This document shows, one piece after another, positions 22,850 to 30,743 of a stretch of 64,000 nucleotides of DNA. The notes beneath the pieces were generated by a model. That model searched no databases and had not been told where the DNA came from. It saw only the letters and a program-made list of their open reading frames with translations. Position 1 is the first letter of the stretch. Each line of letters starts with the position of its first letter. The stretch is from UMGS1766 sp963597355 (GTDB lineage Bacteria > Bacillota > Clostridia > Oscillospirales > Oscillospiraceae): NCBI GenBank assembly GCA_963597355.1, contig CAVBPR010000013.1, positions 1 through 64,000 of the forward strand, written 5' to 3'. The translations under genes and the position numbers were made by a program.

Positions 22850-23702
22850 CGGAATCCAGCCTCCTCTCCTCGATCATCCAACACGCCAAAAATACCGCCA
22901 ACGAGCAAATCAGCAGATAAAGCGCTGATTTGATTCCAACAGAGCTTCCATAAAACAATAAACGAATACTATACGTATAGAAGGGCATAAATATTTGATC
23001 CAGTTTTGGATTGTCCTGAATAATACGGGTGATTGCAGTGTGCTTGATATAAATCAGCACAAAAGGCAGGCAGGAAATAATATACGGATTTCGAAAAACA
23101 GAACAAAGCAGAAACGCCGGCAGTACAGATACTGAACCATATAGAAATGCTCCGATTGTAGCCACCAGCAGATTCAGCGAAAGGGATTGGAATGTCATCA
23201 TGGATAATTCAAGGGAAAGGTCTGCGAACTGACTGGCCCAGGGAAACGCAATCGCCACAATAAAGCCAAAAAACAGATAACCTGCCGTAACGATACATCC
23301 ACCGGTCAGCATAGCCGAAATCTGCTTCCCCGCCACATAGCGCAGTTTACTGCTGCGAATGAGTTCAAAGCGAACCAGTCCGGAATTACACTCCGAGCAG
23401 TAAACTGGCACAAAGGAAGCAGCAACAATCATTGGCATGAATAAGTAACCATATTCTCCTATGCCACGCATAAACAGGAACTGAGCCGATCCGGCCGCCA
23501 CGCCAAGGCGACTGATAGACTGGGTATTAAAATTTAAAAGCAGTTCGATCACCGTGTAGGACTGTGTCACTCCAGCAAGTGATGCACTTGTATATGCATT
23601 TGTTGTAAAACAGAGGACGGTGACGAGCAGAGCGCAGGCCAGGAAATTGATACTGCAGATATTCTTATTCACTTCTGCTCGAACCAAATAAAACAGCTTC
23701 AT
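22842..23702 (-). CDS. ABC transporter permease (ABC-2 like), subunit 2
   Basis: A 286-residue membrane protein with six or so helices, including NFLACALLVTVLCFTTNAY, YLFMPMIVAASFVPVY and YLLICSLAVFLACWMI. Between them is a short cytoplasmic SGLVRFELIRSSKLRYVAGK that resembles the coupling region of ABC-2 permeases, where cargo release and ATPase contact occur. It overlaps the next permease by 8 bases and follows the lipoprotein gene by 29. It probably forms a heterodimer with the next gene's product. Confidence 0.78.
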   Translation of the reverse strand: MKLFYLVRAEVNKNICSINFLACALLVTVLCFTTNAYTSASLAGVTQSYTVIELLLNFNTQSISRLGVAAGSAQFLFMRGIGEYGYLFMPMIVAASFVPVYCSECNSGLVRFELIRSSKLRYVAGKQISAMLTGGCIVTAGYLFFGFIVAIAFPWASQFADLSLELSMMTFQSLSLNLLVATIGAFLYGSVSVLPAFLLCSVFRNPYIISCLPFVLIYIKHTAITRIIQDNPKLDQIFMPFYTYSIRLLFYGSSVGIKSALYLLICSLAVFLACWMIEERRLDSGA

Positions 23703-23731
23703 AATACAGTCACCATCCTCCGAAACTCAGT

Positions 23732-24973
23732 TTATTGCTTTACTCGCCAGTGTGCTTCCGGATTTGTCTCTGGATCCCATTCCGGATTTTCGAAATATTG
23801 GTCCATACTGAGTTGAATACCAGGAATACTGCTGACAACATAACAGTCTCCCGTCACCGCATTGACATATGCCATTGTGCAAGGATCCCATTCTGTATTT
23901 GTCACGCCACCCCTCGGAGCTCCAGATGCAAGCCGGATACACCAGTAGGGCTCATAATAGAATGTGCTGCTGTCCCACTGCCACTGAAGCGTAGCATAGT
24001 TCAGCTCTATAGCACTGATTTTGTAGTTGCTGTACTCGGCAACTTCTGACTCGAGTTTGTCTAAGGCATAGCTTAGCGGCAACACTCCCTCCAGCGCTTC
24101 TTTATTTGTCACATGCTTTGTCGATTGATCATACCACATTGCAATCTGATCCGGTTGCGCAAGCAGAAGCACAATCTGAGGTTCATCAAATGCTGGCAAT
24201 TCGGGATCCCAGTATGTTGTGCAATCAGACTCTAACGTAACGCCATCCTGGGTTTTCTCATAATAGAGATAATAAACGCAGTCGCCCTTCTCCAATCCGG
24301 ATTCATCCTCTGTCAACTGATAGACAAATATCTTTCGCAGTGATGCAGATTCATACCCCAAAATGTCTTTCAACGATGCCAGATATTCATTGCAATAGTC
24401 AACCGCATCAGTTAATAAATAATTTTCTCCGGAAACAGTATACGAAATACCATCAATCGTTTCGCCTTGATTTATGCGATAACAGCCAACCCTATCTCTG
24501 CCGGCAGTCTGGGGCGTAAACGATTTTCTGATAAAATAAGTCCTGTAAGCAGTGGGCGCAATGCCAAAAACAAGTGTATCGGACTCGTAATGATATTCCG
24601 ACACTTCGCCTAAGTCCCCACCAAGATCTTCTTTACTGATATTCAGGTATGCCTCCTGATACTCTTCTCCCTCCAGCATCAAGGCTGCCTGTACCTTTTC
24701 CAAGCATTCTTCATTTGTCCAAGCGTTCCAATCGTAGTCAATATGATAGTATGCCTCAGCGAAATCAGATGCATCAGGGACATCACAACCAAGGAAAAAA
24801 GACTGATAACTTTTTTCAAATGCCTGCGCTGCATCTTCTGCGATCGCACTCGGGCTGTTGAGCAGAGCGTAATTATCAGAATTTATATCTGCGTTAATTT
24901 CGCTGCTGTTACCACAAGAACAAAGCATCAATATACTCAGGACACTTGCGAAAAGAACTGTTGTTTTTTTCAT
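23732..24973 (-). CDS. Large lipoprotein of the ABC operon
   Basis: A 413-residue lipoprotein. The signal peptide MKKTTVLFASVLSILMLCSC has lipobox LCSC. The mature part is acidic, Tyr/Trp-rich and beta-rich, with a segment (YYEPYWCIRLASGAPRGGVT) and a terminal YVNAVTGDCYVV recalling two-domain YycH/PepSY-like folds. No family is assigned. GGGGAGGAGATCGTAC precedes the ATG. It heads the ABC operon and is divergent from the sigma factor gene, with a 16-bp perfect palindrome between them. It may be a substrate receptor or sensor for the exporter. Confidence 0.72.
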   Translation of the reverse strand: MKKTTVLFASVLSILMLCSCGNSSEINADINSDNYALLNSPSAIAEDAAQAFEKSYQSFFLGCDVPDASDFAEAYYHIDYDWNAWTNEECLEKVQAALMLEGEEYQEAYLNISKEDLGGDLGEVSEYHYESDTLVFGIAPTAYRTYFIRKSFTPQTAGRDRVGCYRINQGETIDGISYTVSGENYLLTDAVDYCNEYLASLKDILGYESASLRKIFVYQLTEDESGLEKGDCVYYLYYEKTQDGVTLESDCTTYWDPELPAFDEPQIVLLLAQPDQIAMWYDQSTKHVTNKEALEGVLPLSYALDKLESEVAEYSNYKISAIELNYATLQWQWDSSTFYYEPYWCIRLASGAPRGGVTNTEWDPCTMAYVNAVTGDCYVVSSIPGIQLSMDQYFENPEWDPETNPEAHWRVKQ

Positions 24974-25160
24974 GTACGATCTCCTCCCCATTCATGATAT
25001 AACTCCTTTCTCGTCGTTGTTGATACTTTCCTGCGGATAAAAATGATTCTCTTCTTTCACCCCTCTCCTACTCAGTGTAGCACACATCCTAAAATTGATG
25101 TGCTTCTATATATTTATCCCGATGATCCTTTATTATGTGACACGGTTTTCTGAAATATTT
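24974..25160. other. Upstream half of the divergent control region
   Basis: No gene is seen. It should hold the leftward promoter of the lipoprotein/ABC operon; TACACT near 25076-25081 on the minus strand is a candidate -10, but no convincing -35 was found. Confidence 0.35.
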
Positions 25161-25197
25161 AAAATTTGTCATATTTATCAAAAATATGACAAATTTT
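25161..25197. repeat. Perfect 16-bp palindrome between ABC operon and sigma gene
   Basis: AAAATTTGTCATATTT (25161-25176), ATCAA, AAATATGACAAATTTT (25182-25197). It lies between divergent genes, upstream of the sigma gene's -35, so it is more likely an operator for a dimeric regulator than a terminator. Confidence 0.65.
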
Positions 25198-25235
25198 ATG
25201 TTGATTTTGCCTGTTAAAATTCTTCACTCATGAAA

Positions 25236-25264
25236 TTGTAAAATAATTACTGATATGGTAAAAT
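25236..25264 (+). promoter_or_regulatory. Promoter of the sigma factor gene
   Basis: TTGTAA (25236-25241), 17 bases, TAAAAT (25259-25264). It looks like a vegetative (sigma-A) promoter. Confidence 0.6.
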
Positions 25265-25303
25265 AAAATATATTGACGAACTATTTTTCTGGGAGGGATA
25301 CAC

Positions 25304-25777
25304 ATGTTGCAGGAAGAACGAGTTTACATTGAAATGCTTTACCGCACTCAATACACCATGCTGATGCAATTGGCACTGCGAAAGACAGAAAACAAAGATC
25401 TGTCAGAAGATTTAGTGCAATCCGTATTCATAGTGGCATGCATAAAGAGCGCCGAACTGCTGCACCATCCCAATCCCGTTGGCTGGCTTGTCAAAACAAT
25501 GCAATTCTTAATGCTAAAAGCAGAGAAAGTCAAATCTCGCATAACTGCTTGTCAAATGGAATATTATTCAGAGCCAACTGCAATGATCGAGCCTTCTTTG
25601 GATACTTTTTTTCCTAAATCGTTAAGCAAACAGGAAGTCCTCGCATTGCAGATGAGGATTGAAGGCCGCGCCTCCTACCAGGATATAGCAACTGCGCTTG
25701 GGTTATCTGAAGTGAACTGTCGCAAAATCATTTCTCGCGCTCTGAAAAAATGCCGCATTTCATTTACCGATGAATAA
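25304..25777 (+). CDS. ECF-like sigma-70 family sigma factor
   Basis: A 157-residue protein with a sigma-2 region (YRTQYTMLMQLALRKTENKD then LSEDLVQSVFIVA) at residues 10-50 and a sigma-4 helix-turn-helix near the end (EGRASYQDIATALGLSEVNC then RKIISRALKKCR). The length is that of short ECF sigma factors. It would direct RNA polymerase to a small set of promoters. GGGAGGGATACAC precedes the ATG. A 100-codon gene follows 64 bases downstream and may be its regulator. It is divergent from an ABC exporter/lipoprotein operon, which makes that operon a natural target. Confidence 0.85.
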   Translation: MLQEERVYIEMLYRTQYTMLMQLALRKTENKDLSEDLVQSVFIVACIKSAELLHHPNPVGWLVKTMQFLMLKAEKVKSRITACQMEYYSEPTAMIEPSLDTFFPKSLSKQEVLALQMRIEGRASYQDIATALGLSEVNCRKIISRALKKCRISFTDE

Positions 25778-25841
25778 ATTTTAAAAATTCGTGTCACAAA
25801 ATGCCTCTTTCACGGAATATATATATGGTAGGTGATAACAC

Positions 25842-26144
25842 ATGAATAATAAAAAGAACTCCTCCTCACATATCTCGAAAATAAACAATGAATTATATAA
25901 ACTTTCTACGGAATCATTGTATGGGGAAATTGACCGCATTATGAATCAGGATGCAGACACAATGGATATTGTTCTCCTGCAGCAATGCCTGGATCTATTA
26001 CAGGAACGCAATCCGGTAACAATCGACACCTCTCCAGATGATGCCTGGAATGAGTTTGTAACGCAATATCCCATTCTGACTGCATCAGAAAACCAGAAGC
26101 ATAAGAAATGCTGTTCTCAATCTGTTTTATCTGCAAACGCATAA
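25842..26144 (+). CDS. Small protein following sigma factor, possible regulator
   Basis: A 100-residue acidic, Ser/Asn-rich protein with helices around SKINNELYKLSTESLYGEID and DIVLLQQCLDLLQER. Its position after an ECF sigma gene suggests an anti-sigma factor. The usual membrane helix and ZAS zinc motif are absent, and the Cys pair near the C-terminus (KKCCSQSVLSANA) is not in an HxxxCxxC context. It could be a truncated anti-sigma protein that lost its membrane part. The start is the ATG after GGTGATAACAC. Confidence 0.55.
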   Translation: MNNKKNSSSHISKINNELYKLSTESLYGEIDRIMNQDADTMDIVLLQQCLDLLQERNPVTIDTSPDDAWNEFVTQYPILTASENQKHKKCCSQSVLSANA

Positions 26145-26170
26145 ATCATCCTTATCATTCCACAAAAAAA

Positions 26171-26213
26171 CATTGGCCAGTTGATTTTAGGATCAACTGG
26201 CCAATGTTTTTTT
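26171..26213. terminator. Bidirectional terminator
   Basis: CATTGGCCAGTTGAT (26171-26185) and ATCAACTGGCCAATG (26192-26206), a perfect 15-bp stem with A-run before and T-run after. It ends the sigma operon and serves the convergent gene too. Confidence 0.88.
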
Positions 26214-26248
26214 AATAATATTGCTACAGGCAATTCCACTTACTCTTG

Positions 26249-26719
26249 TCATTCAAACAAATCTACCGCAATTTTGATGACACATTTTCTGCTGGTCGCC
26301 GGAGTATCCCCCAGCATAAGTGCCGGTCGGTGGGCATCCCACGGAAAAAACACGCCAAAGCATCCTTCTGTTGCAACCAAGATGCTTTCGTTTTCTACCG
26401 TCTCTAATAGGGAGATGTCATCTTCCGGGTGCGCCTCAAATACGTCCTCTGTACCCAGATATGGCGCTACACCAATCTTTTCTCCGCCTTCCGGCCAATA
26501 CATCAGATCAACATATTTTTTGTGCACTTCCGGGTGCGAACCATCCATTCCGTGGGTTGTCATATCCATAACATTTGCAAACATGCGCTCCCCATCAATC
26601 GGATATTTGCCCGGTTCCAATTTCATCAGATCCGTTTTTTGCAAGAAATCCAGTGCCTGCTGAACCGGCTTCGGATAGGCATTTTTCGCTGTTGTCGCAT
26701 TTAACTTTGCAAAGATCAT
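26249..26719 (-). CDS. YhcH/YjgK/YiaL family protein
   Basis: A 156-residue cupin-like protein of the DUF386 family, related to YiaL and the beta-galactosidase beta subunit EbgC. The beta-helix core includes KKYVDLMYWPEGGEKIGVAP, a DISLLE turn, and the late GVFFPWDAHRPALM with its conserved PxDxHxP, which binds metal. Members take part in sugar or sialic-acid catabolism, but there are no sugar genes around it here. AGGAGGGATTCGAT precedes the ATG at 26719. It stands alone, with its own terminator. Confidence 0.88.
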   Translation of the reverse strand: MIFAKLNATTAKNAYPKPVQQALDFLQKTDLMKLEPGKYPIDGERMFANVMDMTTHGMDGSHPEVHKKYVDLMYWPEGGEKIGVAPYLGTEDVFEAHPEDDISLLETVENESILVATEGCFGVFFPWDAHRPALMLGDTPATSRKCVIKIAVDLFE

Positions 26720-26835
26720 ATCGAATCCCTCCTGCACACTTTCTGTGCTCCATTTATTCTCATAAAATACTCCGGCAAAGGAAACCTGTCAAGGAAAATT
26801 TGCATTGTTTGCACCATAATTACCGCAAAATAAAA

Positions 26836-26884
26836 TTCCCTCTGTTGCCGGCGTTTTACTGCTTATCGTCAACAACAGAGGGAA
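26836..26884 (-). terminator. Terminator of CorC/CNNM gene
   Basis: TTCCCTCTGTTG (26836-26847) pairs with CAACAGAGGGAA (26873-26884). On the minus strand it is followed by TTTTATTTTG. Confidence 0.75.
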
Positions 26885-26897
26885 CTAATATTTCATC

Positions 26898-28157
26898 TTA
26901 TTGCTTTTCTTCTTTTTCTGTTTTCGGATGTCGGGTAATTTCGATCTCTAAAACCCGGTGTGCATCCGTTGATGTCACGACGACCTCCATGTCATCATAG
27001 GTGAAACGATCGCCTTCCCGAGGAATTCTGCCCAACTGCTCCATCACCCATCCGCTGATGGAAGTGCAGTCTGATTCGCACTCAATATGGAAGAATTCTT
27101 CCAATTTATCCAGGTCTTCTGTACACACCACGCGATAAGTGTTTTCGTCCTCCTTCTGGAATGGCTCCACTACCTCATCGTGTTCATCCCAGATCTCGCC
27201 CACCAGTTCCTCCAGGATATCTTCCATTGTGACAATACCGACGGTTCCGCCATATTCATCGCTAACCACCGCAATGTGCGATTTGTTCTTCTGCAGAAGC
27301 TTCAGCAGGCGACCAATTTTGATGGTGTCCGGCACAAAAATCGGCACAGACATGATTTCGGACAACGGGCGCTCCGTCACACCAGTGCCACAATAAAAAT
27401 CCTTCTGATGGATCACACCAACAATATCATCGATACCATCTTCATACACCAGCAAGCGAGAATAGCGGGATTCCGAAAACACTTTTGCGACCTCTTCTTT
27501 TGTCGCCGTGGCAGATACTGTTTCCAGATCCACACGAGGGGTCAGAATATCTTCTGCGCATCGGTCGTTAAATTCGATTGCGCTGCGCAGCAACTCGCCT
27601 TCGTCTTCGTTAATGCCGCCGCCATGAGACGCTTCATCTACCATCATCAACAATTCGTCCTGGGTAACCGTATGTTCGCCCTTAAACTTAAAGACCTTGG
27701 ACAAAAGCCGTTTCCACTGGGTAAACAGAAAATTTACCGGTGTCAGCAGAGTAATCAGTCCCCGCATGATCGGCGCCGACAGCATTGCAAATCGCTCCGG
27801 ACACTCCTTCGCCAGGCTTTTGGGGGAGATCTCGCCGAAAATCAACACGACAACGGTGATTACAATCGTGGAAACCGTTGCGCCAAGATCCGGCAACAGA
27901 CGAACGAACAACAGCGTACTTACCGAGGTCATCGTAATGTTTACAATGTTGTTTCCCACAAGGGTTGTGGATAACAACCTGTCATAATCCTCTGCAAGTC
28001 GATAAGCTAAATCCGCCCTTTTATCGCCCTTCTCCGCCATGGTTTTCAGCCTTGTGCGATTCAAGGAGGAAAACGCTGTTTCCGTTGCGGAAAAATAGGC
28101 AGAAAGAATGACCAGCACAACGATGATCAGTATAGATGAGACTGTGTCTCCATTCAT
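26898..28157 (-). CDS. CNNM/CorC-family transporter (hemolysin-like)
   Basis: A 419-residue membrane protein. The DUF21/CNNM transmembrane domain (about residues 1-190) starts with ILIIVVLVILSAYFSATETA and contains the conserved SLNRTRLKTMAEKGDKRADL. Two CBS domains follow (about 205-325), with VDLETVSATATKEEV and EYGGTVGIVTMEDILEELVG, then a CorC_HlyC domain (about 340-410) with DDMEVVVTSTDAHRVLEIEI. Such proteins export Mg2+ or Co2+, with CBS domains sensing Mg-ATP. The length fits. It forms a single-gene unit. Confidence 0.93.
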   Translation of the reverse strand: MNGDTVSSILIIVVLVILSAYFSATETAFSSLNRTRLKTMAEKGDKRADLAYRLAEDYDRLLSTTLVGNNIVNITMTSVSTLLFVRLLPDLGATVSTIVITVVVLIFGEISPKSLAKECPERFAMLSAPIMRGLITLLTPVNFLFTQWKRLLSKVFKFKGEHTVTQDELLMMVDEASHGGGINEDEGELLRSAIEFNDRCAEDILTPRVDLETVSATATKEEVAKVFSESRYSRLLVYEDGIDDIVGVIHQKDFYCGTGVTERPLSEIMSVPIFVPDTIKIGRLLKLLQKNKSHIAVVSDEYGGTVGIVTMEDILEELVGEIWDEHDEVVEPFQKEDENTYRVVCTEDLDKLEEFFHIECESDCTSISGWVMEQLGRIPREGDRFTYDDMEVVVTSTDAHRVLEIEITRHPKTEKEEKQ

Positions 28158-28298
28158 AAGAAATTGATAGCTCCTTTAAAAAATAAAACAAACCTAACTT
28201 TATACTGCACTAATACTATCACACCTAATTGTGGGATGCAACGCTTCCAATCAAAAAATAAGATAATTTTCTATTTTATCGAATTTTAAGCAAAAAAA

Positions 28299-28332
28299 GG
28301 AACACAGACTCTGTAAACAGAATCTGTGTTCC
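28299..28332 (-). terminator. tRNA-Arg terminator
   Basis: GGAACACAGACTCTG (28299-28313) and CAGAATCTGTGTTCC (28318-28332) with one mismatch. It adjoins the CCA end of the tRNA and has TTTTTTTGC after it on the minus strand. Confidence 0.85.
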
Positions 28333-28409
28333 TGGTACGGCAGAAGGGACTCGAACCCCCGACCTACTGGTTCGTAGCCAGTCACTCTATCCAACTGAGC
28401 TACTGCCGC
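28333..28409 (-). tRNA. tRNA-Arg (anticodon ACG)
   Basis: A 77-base cloverleaf on the minus strand. The acceptor GCGGCAG pairs with CTGCCGT (last pair G-T), the anticodon stem is CTGG(C)/CCAG with loop TACGAA and anticodon ACG, and the T-arm is CGGGG, TTCGAGT, CCCTT; CCA is encoded. The A34 is normally converted to inosine to read CGU/CGC/CGA. Confidence 0.9.
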
Positions 28410-28554
28410 ATGCCGTATCGCTTATCGCTGACAGCTAGATTATAATAGCACAGTGTGTTTTAAATTGCAAGTGTTTTTTTGAAATTTTTTATTTTTATTT
28501 TTTGATATAATTTTCTGCTGATTTTTTCTGCACCAGGATTGTAGGTCTTTCGCC

Positions 28555-28583
28555 TTGTATTCCCTTAATTCTCTTGTTATAAT
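28555..28583 (+). promoter_or_regulatory. Promoter of recJ operon
   Basis: TTGTAT (28555-28560), 17 bases, TATAAT (28578-28583), 61 bases before the recJ start codon. Confidence 0.7.
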
Positions 28584-28643
28584 GAATATGAATAATTTTA
28601 CTTTTGCCGACCGTTATTCGGTGGCACTCAAGGATGGAAACAA

Positions 28644-30713
28644 ATGAAGTTTGAACAATGGAATACTGCTCCGGAAAACAAGGCAGCTGCCATTGCCCTG
28701 CAGGAAAGCGGAATCTCTCCGTTATCCGCCCTCGTACTGTCCGGTCGGGGAATTACCAGTGGATCCGCCGCAACGGATTTTCTTGCCTGTGGAACAGAAT
28801 TGCTGCATGATCCAATGACAATGCAGGATATGCCTGCTGCTGTCCAACGGATTGAACAAGCATTGGAGCAGAATGAAACCATCGCTGTTTTTGGCGATTA
28901 TGATGTGGATGGTATTACATCCACCTGTCTTCTCTCATCGTATTTGGCACAGCGCGGCGGGAACGTTATCCCTTATATTCCCGACCGACTCACAGAAGGA
29001 TATTCTCTGAACACAGATGCTTTGACCAAATTGCGGCTCAAGGGAGCCCGGCTTTTAATCACAGTAGACTGTGGCATTACCAACCGAAGCGAAGCCGATT
29101 TTGCTCGCGCAATCGGCATGGATGTTGTTATCACAGATCACCATGAATGCAAGGACGAACTGCCCCGGGCAATTGCAGTGGTGAACCCTCATCGCCCCGA
29201 CTGCTCCTATCCATTTAAACAGCTCGCCGGAGTGGGAGTCGCCCTCAAGCTGATTCTGGCGCTCACCCCGACAGAAAAGCGCAGTGCGGTTTTCCGCGAT
29301 TATGTAGACCTTGCTGCAATTGGAACCGTTGCAGATGTAATGGATCTGCGGGGTGAAAACCGCGCCATTGTCACATTGGGTTTGCAGCAGCTGGTTCACA
29401 CAAAACGCCCCGGTCTGGCGGCGCTGATTCAGGAAAGCGGCCTTGCGGAAAAAGCAATCACATCCACCTCCATTGGTTTTACCCTGGCTCCGCGCATCAA
29501 TGCCGCCGGCCGCATGGGTTGTCCTGAGGTAGCCGCAAAACTGCTTCTCACTCAGGATCGGCAGGAAGCCGCTGAATTAGCACAAACTTTATGTGAGCTC
29601 AACCGGGAACGCCAGCTGATTGAGCAGGACATCTACGCTCAGTGCCTGTCCACGTTGGAGCAACAGCCGGAATTACAGCAGGCTGCCATTGTTTTGGCTG
29701 ACAACCACTGGCATCAGGGTGTGGTCGGAATTGTTGCCTCCCGCCTAACCGAGCGCTTTTCTGCCCCTGCCTTTATGATTTGTCTGGATAATGGAAAGGG
29801 AAAAGGTTCCTGCCGGTCCTATGGCGGATTCAACCTGTTTCAGGCACTGGAACAATGCGAAGAACTGCTGGAAGGCTTTGGCGGTCACGAATTAGCCGCC
29901 GGTTTTACGATTCTGGAGGAAAATATTCCCGCCTTTCGCGCTCGAATGAGCCAGTTGGTGCAGCAATATACAACCGAGCATCAAGTTACATCCTCCCTGC
30001 AGATCGATGCACATTTGGACAACGCTGGCCTGCTGACTTTGAACAATGTGGATGAGCTGTCCCGTTTGGAACCCTTTGGAACCGGAAACCCTCAACCCGT
30101 CTTTTCCCTCACCGGTGTCACCGTCAATGCCGTTACCCCAATCGGAAAAGGCCGGCACACACGGCTGCGGATTTCCCATGGCGACCAGAGTTTTGATGCA
30201 ATTCTTTTTTCCTGCCCGCCGGAAGATACCGGTCTGACCGCTGGAGGCCGGGCAGATCTTGCTTTTCATGCTCAGATCAATGAATTCCGCTCCAATCGCT
30301 CCGTCCAGCTGTCCATCGTCGACTGGAAGGTCACACCTTCCCTGTCTCAGCTGGATCGCATGCTATACGAACGCTGGAAACAGGGCGATCAATTCAACGG
30401 GCAGGAGCTTGCCATGCTGACGCCCGAGCGGCAGGACTTTATCGCTGTTTGGCGGTATCTTTCCGCCCATGCCGCAAGCAGCCTCTTTCAGGAATCGCCG
30501 CTTCGTTTGGCGCGAAACATTGCCCGTTCTGCCGGCCAGTGGGAGCCCTATTCCCGCACAATGATTTGCCTTGAAGTTCTGCAGGAGCGGGGCTTAATCC
30601 GCTTTACGCACCAGGCCAATCAGCTTCAAATTCGCATTCAGCCCACACAGAACAAGGTTGATCTGGAGGCATCCCATATTATGCGCACATTGCGCAGTAT
30701 GGTTGATTTCTAA
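28644..30713 (+). CDS. recJ: Single-stranded-DNA-specific exonuclease RecJ
   Basis: A 689-residue 5'-3' exonuclease on single-stranded DNA in recombination and repair. The DHH domain shows FGDYDVDGITSTCLL (about residue 82), ITVDCGI, and VITDHHECKDELP with the DHH triad. The DHHA1 domain contains NGKGKGSCRSYGGFNLFQAL and LLEGFGGHELAAGFTI. The OB and C-terminal regions complete the long form usual in Firmicutes. AAGGATGG precedes the ATG. It is the first gene of an operon continuing to relA. Confidence 0.95.
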   Translation: MKFEQWNTAPENKAAAIALQESGISPLSALVLSGRGITSGSAATDFLACGTELLHDPMTMQDMPAAVQRIEQALEQNETIAVFGDYDVDGITSTCLLSSYLAQRGGNVIPYIPDRLTEGYSLNTDALTKLRLKGARLLITVDCGITNRSEADFARAIGMDVVITDHHECKDELPRAIAVVNPHRPDCSYPFKQLAGVGVALKLILALTPTEKRSAVFRDYVDLAAIGTVADVMDLRGENRAIVTLGLQQLVHTKRPGLAALIQESGLAEKAITSTSIGFTLAPRINAAGRMGCPEVAAKLLLTQDRQEAAELAQTLCELNRERQLIEQDIYAQCLSTLEQQPELQQAAIVLADNHWHQGVVGIVASRLTERFSAPAFMICLDNGKGKGSCRSYGGFNLFQALEQCEELLEGFGGHELAAGFTILEENIPAFRARMSQLVQQYTTEHQVTSSLQIDAHLDNAGLLTLNNVDELSRLEPFGTGNPQPVFSLTGVTVNAVTPIGKGRHTRLRISHGDQSFDAILFSCPPEDTGLTAGGRADLAFHAQINEFRSNRSVQLSIVDWKVTPSLSQLDRMLYERWKQGDQFNGQELAMLTPERQDFIAVWRYLSAHAASSLFQESPLRLARNIARSAGQWEPYSRTMICLEVLQERGLIRFTHQANQLQIRIQPTQNKVDLEASHIMRTLRSMVDF

Positions 30714-30743
30714 TCATTTCTCTCAGGATTGGAGTTGTATACC

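Noticed and set aside
25161..25197. The palindrome as an intrinsic terminator.
   Set aside because: It lies between divergent genes, so no transcript should end there, and it is very AT-rich.
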